Shown: positions 15,305 to 24,724 of the stretch, in pieces
Layout: the number at the start of each line of letters is the position of its first letter
How positions within the stretch are numbered: position 1 is the first letter of the stretch
Assembly: GCA_037176905.1 (NCBI GenBank)
Contig: JBBBWG010007914.1
Location: forward strand, 1 to 24,724
Direction of reading: 5' to 3'
DNA: 24,724 nt
Origin: Azolla pinnata
Lineage: Eukaryota; Streptophyta; Polypodiopsida; Salviniales; Salviniaceae
Made by a program: the position numbers and the translations under genes
The notes under the pieces: generated by a model
Databases searched by the model: none
Seen by the model: only the letters and a program-made list of their open reading frames with translations
What the model was told of the DNA's origin: nothing

Positions 15305-15552
15305 TTCAAAGCTAAACTTATATATAAATAAATACGTGTTCACTTTGATTGGGATCAAGCTAAATATAGAATCAACAGGTTCTAATCTCTCTCCATCTTT
15401 CTTAATATCTTACCATAGAGAACCAATTCTCTTTCCACCAACATGCAGAGGTAGGCTTAATATATAAATACATGCGTTCACCTTGATTGGGATCAAGCTA
15501 AACATGGAATCTACAAGTTCAACTATCTCTCTCAGTCTTTCTTCATATATTA
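15305..15552. repeat. Direct repeat of about 100 bp carrying a TATA box, offset 140 bp
   Basis: Copy 1 (about 15310-15410) and copy 2 (about 15450-15552) share TATATAAATA, GTTCACnTTGATTGGGATCA, AGCTAAAnATnGAATC and CTATCTCTCTC-like leader text, followed by TCTTTCTT. Copy 2 has an ATG (15505) where copy 1 has ATA. Confidence 0.85.
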
Positions 15553-15560
15553 TCTTTGGC

Positions 15561-16225
15561 CCAACTGCTCTACTCAGCCTCACCTACCCATTGACAAGAT
15601 CATTGCTACAATGTCTTATACCGAGGCAATTCAATCCACCATTGGGTTCAATCCTCAAGTTATCTCCATACTAACTTTGGTAGGAGTTTCGACATTCCCC
15701 ATCCATCTTGCTGCTTCCTTTGCATAGTTGATAATATATTGCCCCTCTTCTTCCTCCGGATCATTCTTCGATGCAAAATGCATCGAGGAATCCGATGTCT
15801 TTTCCGACATGTCTTCCATCACCTTGAACATTATCATCTCCAAGGACTTTAATGCTTGTAGAATCCAATCGATCGATCGATCGCTCGCGATTCCACTTCA
15901 CCACTTTACCGATTCTTCGCTCAGGTTGCGAGAACAAAGCATTTCCCAATCTCCTCCCTCCTCCATGCAATGGAATCAAGATTCAATGGAATTATCCCCC
16001 CAACAAACCACAGCAACTGTTTCACCTCATGCAAGTGTCGAAAAACAAAAAGAAGCACTTCTTCACAACAAGTCATCCAGCAAACAATTACTTGTTCTTT
16101 TTCCGCTCGCCGTATTGAAAGCCGATTCTCAAGCTCTGATCTTTTCTTTGACACACTACCTTTTTTTTGAAGTTAAGGGGGGGGGGGGGGCATCGATTCG
16201 AGGCGACGAAAAAAAAAAGGGACCA
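15561..16225. other. Unassigned stretch with several overlapping open frames
   Basis: Frames on both strands are open here. The plus-strand frame 15728-16228 is the longest; a minus-strand frame ending at 15655 reads KVMEDMSEKTSDSSMHFASK and PEEEEGQYIINYAKEAARWM but begins with no ATG. The latter looks most protein-like. None matches a family I know. A (GATC)n run is at about 15877-15890, a G13 run near 16178-16190 and an A10 run near 16207. Confidence 0.3.
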
Positions 16226-16783
16226 TAATTTGTACATGAGCTTTACTCAAAGGTACCACAGGCTCCCAACAGCAAAATTGCAAGCTGTCAAGGGGTGAAA
16301 TCCCCATGCATTCTCTCATCTCAAGAAAGCTGATGTCTGCATACAGTACATGATCTGTATGTGTTATTGATTGTATACAATCGGAGAAGTGCATACTATA
16401 TATACATAGACATACCTGTTTGTCGAACAATGACCGAAAAATGATGCATTGTATGCCCTCCAAGACCGAGAAATCGAGCTTTCTCCCTTTTGTCTTTACC
16501 TGCATCGCTGTGGCAAATGCTTTATGACCAATATATGATTAGCAAAGATGTATACAGTATATATGCATAGCTTCTGTAGGACCAAGAAACCAGCGAAAAG
16601 AAAAACCTCGACCTTGAGTCTCATTGTGATTTTAGTCAGGGGTGGGGTGGGTTGGGTTGGGAGCTGGGGAAAAGGCAAGATGAAGATGAATAGAATCAGA
16701 TTGATTTAGCATTTCAAAAAAGCTGCTGATGAAAATGATTTCTCTCAGCAATGCCGAGTATTACATATAGCAATGCTGATTGA
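16226..16783. other. Intergenic stretch beyond the SRF 3' end
   Basis: A minus-strand frame (16505-16173) contains an exon-like piece, MQVKTKGRKLDFSVLEGI, that ends at a good donor (AAACAG|GTATGT near 16412). No partner exon can be identified. AGCAATGCCnAGTA-type words recur near 16748, 16823 and 16885. Nothing else conserved is seen. Confidence 0.3.
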
Positions 16784-17132
16784 TTTATTTAGCATCAGAA
16801 TTTGCTCATGGCATGATTCTCTTAGCAATGCCAAGTAGTACAACTATCTGCTGCTGGAATATGGAATTCGATCGACTCACTCAGCGATGCCGAATGTCTC
16901 CAAATTTGTCAAAAGTGCTCGATCGCAAAACATCTAAAAAGGGCATATGTCATATCACGACCGAAATCAGTTCAAAAAAATGGAACCTTGGTGAACCTCG
17001 GTGTTGTATGTGTACTCGGGCACTGTCGAAGAAGACTCTGCTCTGAGATGATGAAGAAGAGGAGAGGGGCATCCACATAACACGTGAACGAAAGAAAGAA
17101 AACCTGTGTGGAAAGAGTGAGCTCGAGCTGCT
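16784..17132 (-). terminator. 3' untranslated region and candidate polyadenylation signal of SRF
   Basis: AATAAA on the minus strand at 16784-16789 is the first canonical polyadenylation signal after the stop codon at 17133-17135, giving a 3' region of roughly 350-370 bases. Plants often use variant signals, so this is tentative. Confidence 0.35.
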
Positions 17133-20100
17133 TTACAAAGAGCCATCATCTAGAGAGGGATCATGCAGCATATCAGCGCCATGCTCTTCGTCGTCGGATC
17201 TCTTTTTACCAAGAGTTGCACGCTGCATCAACCTCACCAAAGACTGGACTACTTCTGACATGGGCGGCCGAAACTCGGGCTCAGGCTGAAAATCAAATCA
17301 CACCCACAACCTCAGATTCCGGCCAGAAAAAATACTGACTACAATCAAGTCCATGTGCAAGCAGTAAGTTTAGACATGTTTGTATATGCACATGTTTTAT
17401 TCCTCCAAATCGACAAGGCATTTATTTGTAATAACAGACCTATCCACATCGACACAACCAGGACTGAATCACATATAATCATAACCTGCAATGTCAAGTA
17501 CCAATTCCAGCTAAGCCAATGCAGAATCAGTCCATTTCTGATATGTTTGTGTCAAAAACATTCAATTTTGCAAATGTAGCATTATCGCTAGTTTTATGGA
17601 TATGTTTTGTCCACAATTCGTCCACATCACGTACAAGGATCGAATGACAGTAATCATCTGCTATGTGATAAGAATGGACGAAATGGCGTATGATGCATAA
17701 TAATACCTACATCGTGCTAGACATGGAAACTTTTCTCGTGGTTTGATGCAGCATTCATATACCTGAACACATAATGCGATGATATCTGCGAACCGGGAAA
17801 GGGATTTCGCAGGGTACATGCCCCTCAATGCTGGATCAACCATCTTTGCCAGAGCGTCGATATCATGGAGCTGAGGTATCGCCCACCGGACAAGAGACTG
17901 CTCTGATCGGGATCTTTCACTGTATTTAACAAGTCTCGATGAAGCAATGACATAGATGGAAATTCTCAGCTCCAAACACGAAAACAGTGAGTTATAAACG
18001 CCTTCAAACATACTTGTCTAGAGGTTTACGCCCTGTTAAAAGCTCCAGCATCACCACGCCAAAACTATACACGTCGCTTTTCCAAGTATAGATTCCAGAC
18101 ATTGCATATTCAGGGGCACTGTATCCGAATGAACCAAGCATTTGTGTGGAGACCTGCAATAAAACTCAAAATACATGGATGCATTATGAGGTTCAGCTCT
18201 TAAAAAATTTACCTTCCATGGAAAGACACTTTGGTCAGATTGTCACCATACTTGAGAAGATAATGTGAGATATACCAAATATGCATATACGGCTCAAATT
18301 TACACTATATGCTACAAAATGACAGCTTTAGCCCCTCTCTTGAAGAAGGAATTCTAGCTCAATGCTAGCTTCTGGTTTGTATATATGAATACAGAGGATG
18401 GGATAAGAATGATGAGCATGTATGATCCTTTGATACTAGTTACTGTTGATGGAATCAACTTCACATGATTATTATAAGCACTGCAATACCTGACGCTCCA
18501 GATTCGGCATGAAAGCTGCTATTCCACAATCTGAAAGATATGGATTCAGCTCATCATCCAATAGGATATTGCCTGACTTAAAGTTTTTATGCACCACGGA
18601 TGGTTGACAGACCTCGTGGAGATACCTACCAAATAGAAACTATCAGTAAAGAAAAGGATGCAGTTTTGATGTTCTTCAAGCATGTCAAACAGATAGTGAA
18701 GAAAAACAGCATAAAGAAAGAGTAAAATGCTGTAGCTTACTCGAGAGCTTGGGCTGTGCCCAGTGCAATCTTCACTCGAACATTCCAAGAAAGTTCCCTT
18801 TTGTCGGTCTCATCAGCCAGATGAAGAATGTCACTCAAAGCACCTTTGGCAAAGTACTTATAAACTAGCAGGTGTTGTCCATGTTCACTGCAATAACCAA
18901 CAAGCTCGGCAATATTCCCATGGCGAATCCTTGAGATACTTGACACTATTTCCATGAAATCTTCATCCTTTTGGATCAATGAAGATGCTTTTGTGTCAAT
19001 CTTCTTAACAGCTAACAACTGCTCAAAAATCAAAGAGTGTTACTGAAGCATTGGCTAGAAAGATGTAGCCCGAAATTGGAAACAAATCCCTAGATTTGAA
19101 TAGTAAGTACCTTGCCATCTGGGAGCTCTGCCCTGTACACACGACCAACTACACCCTCACCAATAAGATTGTCTTGGCTGAAGCTATTGGTTGCAGCTTG
19201 CAAATCTGCCACAGAGAACATTGATGCTGCAATAGGAGCCTTAGGCTTTTTGGTAGGTGGTTTTCTTCCTGCAGTCGTCTGAGGGGTTTGAGCTAGTGGA
19301 GGAGGCTTTAATGCCGCCTCAATAGATATCGTTGTTTGCCTTAGTTCAGGGTTCTCTTTCATGACTGTTAATCCACACAACAGAATCAGCTTTTGTGCAA
19401 TCATAAACATATAATAAATTTCATCACGTCCATATTTCAATCCTAGCTCACAATGTGACCAATGTGTTGATGAGTTATTAGTTAATATGAGATACAGAAA
19501 GGGTTTTTGCATAGATTTAAGGGCGCATCATCCTATCCATTGCAAAAATGTTAACCACCTTTCACCCAGAAAGATCATCAAAAGCACACCAAACCACAGT
19601 CAGTGTGGTTAAGATGATCTTCAGAGCAATAACTGAACTTGTTTTCACACAAATGAAGCGGAATATGCAAATAGATATCTGTGATACTTCATCTTTCAAT
19701 GTAATTGAAGCCTAGTACTTTCTCCTTTATAAGCATCTTCAACACTCCATTTAAATGTGCCTAACATGACATTTGTAAAATGCTTGTCTCTCTAATTCTC
19801 CATATTATAACTATATTTTGTAAACAATGGAAATCAGCAAAATAGTATACCAAAGAAAACCAAACACACGTATCCACAAATATATACGAAAAACAATACA
19901 GATTTCTACATCAGAGGTACGACACTTAAAAATGCATATAAAACAAACAGCGATATGTGTGCATCAAGATATACTTTTCGTACTTAGATGTCAGGTGACA
20001 CACACAAACACAACATCGACAAAATCAAGAGATATTGAACCTTTGGAAGCTGCAACCGGAGCTACGAGAGAAGCTGATTTTGGCTGCTTTTCTTCATCAT

Positions 20101-23100
20101 GGTGATTATGAGGTTTCCAGCGCAAGTAAACAACAAGAAGAACTACAAAAATTAGACCTAGCAGGCAAGCAATCACAATGCCGGCAATGGCTCCCTTGTT
20201 GAGGACCGAGCTGCTATCTGAAGAAAAATGATTCGATCTGCTTCCAGAATTACTAGATTTGGGTGATTTGCTAGGTGATTTTGATGCAGGTGGTGGTGGA
20301 ACAAATGGTGGTGGAGGAGGAGCAGGGGAAGAGCTGAATGAATTCCCTCCATACCTTCAACATTAAGACAATCAATGTTTTCAATGTGATTCAACGTAGA
20401 CTCAGTTTTTTACAACAATTTCCAGATAAAATACCCCCAAGTACATGATGAGCTTTCAAGAAATACCAAGAAGCCCCTCTGTGGCAAAAGATTCAGCATT
20501 GCATAATCTAGGGGTTGCTGGTCACTTTTGAAAACTTTGGGGTCGCGTAGTGATTCTTGCTATAACCTACATTAAATTATTACTATAATATATACACTTA
20601 CTTCACGTTTGGAATGGTACTGAAGGAAGCTGGAACCCATCCTGTGAACTGGTTGTTCTCTACATCCCTAAACATATTGTAGCCTTTACTGCTTGTTGAT
20701 TGATAATGCACTGTTTTTATTGATATGTAAAGAACGAAAACTTGTGACCATTTATTTTGAGTAAGAAAAGAACAACTCACAAATCATGTAACTGAAGATC
20801 AGCCAAAACATTGAGTTCTCCTGTGAACTGATTGTTCTGAATGTACCTAAAAAGTGCATGTGAAAGTTCTTACATACCACATTCATATTTATGACACACT
20901 GCCATGGAAATTACAGGGAAGGCTTAAAGAGTCTTACAATGATGTAAGACTTGTCAAGGCTGAGAAAGACTGTGGAAGTGGCCCTGAGATGGTGTTGAAA
21001 GAGAGATCACTACAGAAGCAACAGAAATCATCATTTACAACATAATGGATGGTCATACCATGATGCTTTATCAAGGCTGTCATTCTTTGTAGCCTAGAAG
21101 GGATACAAAGAAGAACATAAAAAAAAAAAGTTTCTTTTCAGAACCCACATAACCGAAATGTCGATGAGTTTGGAGAACATGTCTGACAAATCTCCACTGA
21201 AGTGATTATGGCTCGCATTCCTGCAAACACAGATTGAAAACAAAAAAGGGTGATGAAACTTGCCTGGTTAAGTTCATTTAGAGGGAAGCAGATGTTGAGA
21301 ATTACTTACAGATAAGTCAAATTTGCCATGTTTGAGATTGAGTAGGGCAGAGTATTATCAAAGTTATTGTTTCCTAAATTTCTGCATTGAGGCTTCAGTG
21401 GTGAGGATATAAGACTTTCTGAGCATCTATGTATGTCAAACAACATTAATTTTTGAGAGAGCTCACAGTATTTGAAGATTTGGGGGCAGTTGATAAGGGA
21501 TCTGTCCTGAGATTAAATTGTCACTGATATCCCTGAAAAAATTTTGAACCGAAACATAGGCCTATTGAACCAGTTAAAGATGATCAAAGAACGGATCTTT
21601 GAATTGGAAGATGAATGATCAGATGCACATGGATCCGAGGACCATGATGAAACTTACATTACATTCAAAGATACAAATTGGGCCAACAGGTACCCAAGCT
21701 GACCTGAAAGGCCTAGACCCTTCAGATTACTGCAAATTTGAGAAAAGCAAAAAGGTTTTGAAGCTCGTGTATATATTTGATCAATAACAATAGAACACTT
21801 TCTTCATACAGCACAGCTGAGCAAGGAAGCAACAAGCTTTCAAAATTATTATCTAGGCACCCGAAATTGTCCTAATTTGAGAATGGTGAAAAGATCATAT
21901 ATACTTACTTATATATCCGTAAACTACTTTGTTCATGCGCTGCAGCGGAGAACATACATAACAAAATGCTTCAAATCCACGATCTAAGGATACCCAACAC
22001 TGCCCTGATATCGGTGCTATTCCAATCTGCCGCTTACAACAGAATACAAATGGGCAATCGTACTACTTACATATGGGATTTTTCTACTTTCCCCAAAACC
22101 CTAACTCCTAAAGAGCACTAACTGACATTGCTTTCTTATGCCTTACTAATACCAACAGAATTGAAATGGGGAATGCTACTTACGTATGGGATTGTCTACT
22201 TACCCCAAAACCCTAACTCCAACAGAATACAAATGGGCAATACTACTACTTACATATGGATTTTGTATTTTACCCAAAACCCTAATTCCAAAAGAGCACT
22301 AACTGACATTGCTTTCTTATGCCTTAAACCCTAACTCCAACAGAATTGAAATGGACAAGGCTACTTACATATGGGATTTTCTACTTACCCCAAAACCCTA
22401 ATTCCAACAGAATACAAATGGGCAATGCCACTACTTACATATGGATTTTCTACTTTCCCCAAAACCCTTACTCCAAAAGAGCAGTAACTGACGTTGCTTT
22501 CTTATGCATTTTCTACTTACCCCGAAACCCTAACACCAAAAGAGCACAAACTGACATTGCTTTCTTATGCCTTTAACCCTAACTCCAACAGAATTGATAT
22601 GGACCATGCTACTTACATAGGAGAAACCCTAACTCCAAAAGAGCACTATAACAGGCATCGCTTCGTATAGGGACTTTTCTACTTTTATCCCAAACCCTAA
22701 CTCCCACAGGACACTAATTTGACAATGCTTCTCAACCCTAACTCCAACAGAAGCATGCTAATTTGGCAACGCTTCTTGCAGGATCTTTCTCCGAGCCCTG
22801 CCACTCCAACCTAAAACCCTAGACCCTAATTCTAACCCCAAAACCTAGTATCTAAACCCTAACTATAACCCTAAACTTATCCAGCCTTTGAAACCCTAAC
22901 TATAACCCTAAACTCACCCAGCCTTTGAAACCCTAACTATAACCTTAAACTCACCCAGCCTTTGAAACCCTAACTATAACCCTAAACTCACCCAGCCTTT
23001 GAAACCCTAGCAAGGAAGAGAAGGGAGCGGAGATCCACATACAGCTGGATTACGGAGGAGCCATGGCATTGCACCCCTTTCCACGGCGGCTGACCACATG

Positions 23101-24360
23101 GATCCCCGCCATTGCTCGTCCAGGAAGTCAATTGCCACGGAGAGTTGAGCGATGTGTAGAGATTCTCCAGCGCTGAAACTGCCCCCAAAACAACAGACAA
23201 AGAAAAAACAACAGCAGAAGAAGAAGGTTTTTCCATGGAGAAATCGGTTAAGTAAACCCTTGTCTCGCTCTTCTGCTACAAAACTACAGTTCCATTGCAC
23301 AGGAAGAAGCACGGCATCAAACCCTAAAGATGGCGTCTACTGCATCTTCCTCTCTCTTTCCTCTTCCTCTTATCGCCATTCATAGGTCATTCACATGATG
23401 ATTGCAGGATGACATTTCATGCCCTCCCAACGTTTCATTCCGCAATCTTCCTTGTTTCCACCGAGCACATCAATCTGCTCCGAGTGCGCTGCGTGAAGAT
23501 CGCGCAGTGTTCTTTCTCTGGATTCTTCCTTGCCATGCTGCGACACATGATTTGGCGAAAACCCTAAAACTCTGTGTGAAACCCTAGACAAAACCCTAAC
23601 TTTCAGCTTTGAACCACCACACGATGGCCCGTAGATGGTCCTCAGACCAAGCTATGCTCAGCATCCACAGGAGCTGTAATCCAGCTGCCTAAAGCCCCCG
23701 CGATTCCTTCTGCAAGATTCCCCCTGATGTTGCTCCATTTCAGTGTCTCCAGCCATTTCCATTCGAGCCGGGATTTGCAGAGAAAGCCCTAGCAAGCCTG
23801 CATCAGGTTGTGGACGTAGAGCTAAGCTACCCTAAACCCTAAATGCGTTTGGAAACTAGTACACGAGCCAAGAAAGAAAGTCTGCATCAATCTCATGCGA
23901 AGCAAGCAAGCAGCCGGTCGATTTCACCACAATACAGAATGGAAGGCCATGGAAATCCTCGATTTTCCAAGGTTCTGTCAGCAAAACCATGAAGGCCTGA
24001 ATCCATTTGGAGCACGGGAACCTAATCTATCCCTAGGCCTGAATTCATTCGTTCCGAACGTGGTCTCCTATCCCAAACCCTAACCCTAAAATTCTAGCTT
24101 TTAGAGTGAAACCTCCGGACGTTTGAGCGAGAATGGCAGACCCTAACCCTAGAATGTCAGAGAGATGATGGCGGCAGATACTTGCAGAGTACACGATTGA
24201 GCGAGAATTCGGCACAAGTTTTGCTTTGCTAGGTGTATATACCATCGTCAGGGTTCGTGACCGCAAGTGCTGCGTCGGGGATGAGCAGGAAGAAGAAGAA
24301 GAAGGCGGTGATGATGATGATGGAGATGATGAAGAAGAAGGGCAGACCAGAGCAGACCAT
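17133..24360 (-). CDS. SRF: STRUBBELIG-RECEPTOR FAMILY LRR receptor-like kinase, 16 exons
   Basis: Exons: 24360-24243, 23178-23043, 21729-21658, 21532-21467, 21381-21310, 21220-21149, 21009-20938, 20846-20781, 20667-20602, 20354-20041, 19364-19111, 19018-18741, 18625-18490, 18153-18014, 17919-17763, 17285-17133. All introns are GT-AG with one continuous frame, giving 723 residues, the family's size. Order: signal peptide (1 to about 34, Phe/Ile-rich), LRRNT cap ([31 protein letters not shown]), six LRRs encoded by seven 66/72-base exons, Pro/Ser-rich spacer (about 252-298), one membrane span (about 301-323), kinase (about 418-690). P-loop G420-E-G-V-V-G; Lys441. The catalytic HRD is H541-K-N and DFG is D561-C-G, the atypical pattern known for this family, so catalysis is doubtful. 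Family role: cell-surface signalling in tissue morphogenesis. No ATG occurs on this strand between 24724 and 24360. Confidence 0.95.
22026..22790. repeat. Higher-order repeat in SRF intron 2 with telo-boxes
   Basis: Two alternating modules recur. Module A is AACAGAATACAAATGGGCAA, then TnCTACTTACATATGGnATT, then TTCTACTTnCCCCAAAACCC. Module B is CCAAAAGAGCACTAACTGAC followed by ATTGCTTTCTTATGCC. Each is joined through AACCCTAACTCCAA. I count about five A and four B modules of varying completeness, degrading toward 22790. Confidence 0.85.
22850..23009. repeat. 37-bp telomere-like tandem repeat in SRF intron 2
   Basis: TTTGAAACCCTAACTATAAC begins units at 22887, 22924, 22961 and 22998, exactly 37 bp apart, each followed by CCTAAACTCACCCAGCC with one or two changes. 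A leading diverged unit precedes 22887. Each unit has two CCCTAA motifs. Confidence 0.93.
23179..24242 (-). other. SRF intron 1 (1,064 bases)
   Basis: Donor GATG|GTATAT at 24242, acceptor TTTGGGGGCAG at 23179. It splits the codon for V40, so [14 protein letters not shown] reads as the family consensus. It contains scattered telo-box motifs at about 23551, 23589, 23831, 24073 and 24140, but no ordered array. Confidence 0.85.
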
Positions 24361-24647
24361 TGCTACTACCAACTACTAAGTAAGCTCTGAAGCGTTTTGC
24401 CCTGCGCCTTCTCCTCTGATTCAACTAGGGCAAATGAACCGCGAAGGCAGAAGAGAGATGGAGATGGATTTGATAAGCTTCTTTCTCTCTCTGGCTATGG
24501 CGTGGAAGAAAACGACCGCTGAGAGGAGATAGATTAGGGAGAAAGAGATGGAGAGGACGAAGGAAAGGAGAGTTTAGGGTTTGCAGTGGAAGTGATGATG
24601 GATTGAGGTCTTTCTTGTCCTCGCTGCTGCAGACGCACGCCCCCAAC

Positions 24648-24650
<3 letters not shown>
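24361..24650 (-). other. 5' leader and proximal promoter of SRF
   Basis: Free of ATG on this strand and pyrimidine-rich in places. It contains a telo-box (AAACCCTAAAC, 24572-24582) and CTCTCC/CTCC runs. There is no evident TATA box. The transcription start is probably within 24450-24640. Confidence 0.5.

Positions 24651-24724
<74 letters not shown>
24650..24724. repeat. Pure CT (minus strand GA) microsatellite to the window edge
   Basis: About 37 perfect TC dinucleotides; the true length is unknown because the window ends. On the minus strand it is a (GA)n tract just upstream of SRF, a sequence type that binds plant GAGA-binding (BBR/BPC) proteins. Confidence 0.95.

Larger units (their letters stand above)
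14332..15560 (+). mobile_element. Putative degenerate LTR/leader of a Copia-like retroelement with a heat-shock-type promoter
   Basis: The argument is positional: polypurine-like tract (14332), TGT at 14358, clustered heat-shock elements (15087-15280), TATA box (15321-15330), then a duplicated leader with ATTGGGATCAAGCTAA, which loosely resembles a tRNA-Met primer-binding site. In the second copy this is followed by ATGGAATCTACAAGTTC, a gag-like start (MESTSSTIS). No second LTR, no target-site duplication, and no pol domain is visible, so this is at best a remnant. A plain tandem repeat with chance motifs is the alternative. Confidence 0.35.
21730..23042 (-). other. SRF intron 2 (1,313 bases), built largely of telomere-like repeats
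   Basis: Donor CT|GTATGT at 23042 and acceptor TTTGCAG at 21730. The stretch 22026-23010 is almost entirely repeat, described in the next two entries. Confidence 0.9.

Noticed and set aside
15348-15360. Definite primer-binding site of a retroelement
   Set aside because: ATTGGGATCAAGC only loosely resembles the tRNA-Met complement, and it lies too close to the TATA box for a normal R-U5 segment; kept only as weak support.
21046-21100. Possible extra SRF exon on the minus strand
   Set aside because: It has a GT-like donor but no LRR consensus, and the neighbouring exons join in phase without it.
22988-23236. SRF beginning at the ATG at 23236
   Set aside because: The sequence before 23178 is a polypyrimidine tract plus acceptor. 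The exon at 24360-24243 restores the family consensus across the junction in the right phase.

Overview
The window is nuclear DNA from a land plant, most likely a fern. Support for a plant: spliced genes with GT-AG introns, a pentatricopeptide-repeat (PPR) gene of the PLS class, a STRUBBELIG-type receptor kinase, a miR172 hairpin, pyrimidine-rich 5' leaders and many AAACCCTAA (telo-box) motifs. The fern assignment rests on the wording of the PPR repeats (KACGSIGAIERG, GNALVDMYAKCG-like) and on abundant intergenic tandem repeats; it is inference.

Layout, left to right. (1) 1-2000: a non-coding transcription unit on the + strand with a convincing MIR172 foldback (miR172 at 1625-1645, star at 1373-1393) and two TATA boxes upstream. 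(2) 2000-6970: no recognisable gene, but a series of unrelated tandem repeats (98-bp duplication, 72-bp in-frame repeat, GAA/GAT tract running into a 33-bp minisatellite, a hairpin-bearing 55-bp repeat, a 185-bp-spaced duplication). (3) 7089-9692: an intronless 867-residue PPR gene with five P-L-S blocks and a short E1 tail. Its last 125 bp are duplicated 369 bp downstream inside a 49-bp satellite. (4) 10519-10590: a decayed tRNA-Val(CAC)-like fragment. (5) 13251-11161, minus strand: the beta subunit of the nascent polypeptide-associated complex (BTF3/NAC-beta), five coding exons plus a 5' leader exon, 155 residues. An eight-copy 54-bp telomere-like array abuts its promoter. (6) 13832-16500: one unidentified broken reading frame, then an AT-rich LTR-like segment with three perfect heat-shock-element clusters upstream of a TATA box, then unassigned sequence. 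(7) 24360-17133, minus strand: a 16-exon STRUBBELIG-RECEPTOR FAMILY leucine-rich-repeat receptor-like kinase (723 residues), reconstructed exon by exon with a continuous reading frame. Introns 1 and 2 are full of telomere-like repeats. (8) 24652-24724: a pure CT tract running off the right edge.

The genes do not form a pathway. They touch organelle RNA processing (PPR), ribosome-bound chaperoning (NAC-beta), cell-surface signalling (SRF) and AP2 control (miR172). The least expected items are the MIR172 locus in otherwise empty sequence, the heat-shock promoter module, the duplicated PPR 3' end, and the telomere-like arrays beside the 5' ends of both minus-strand genes.
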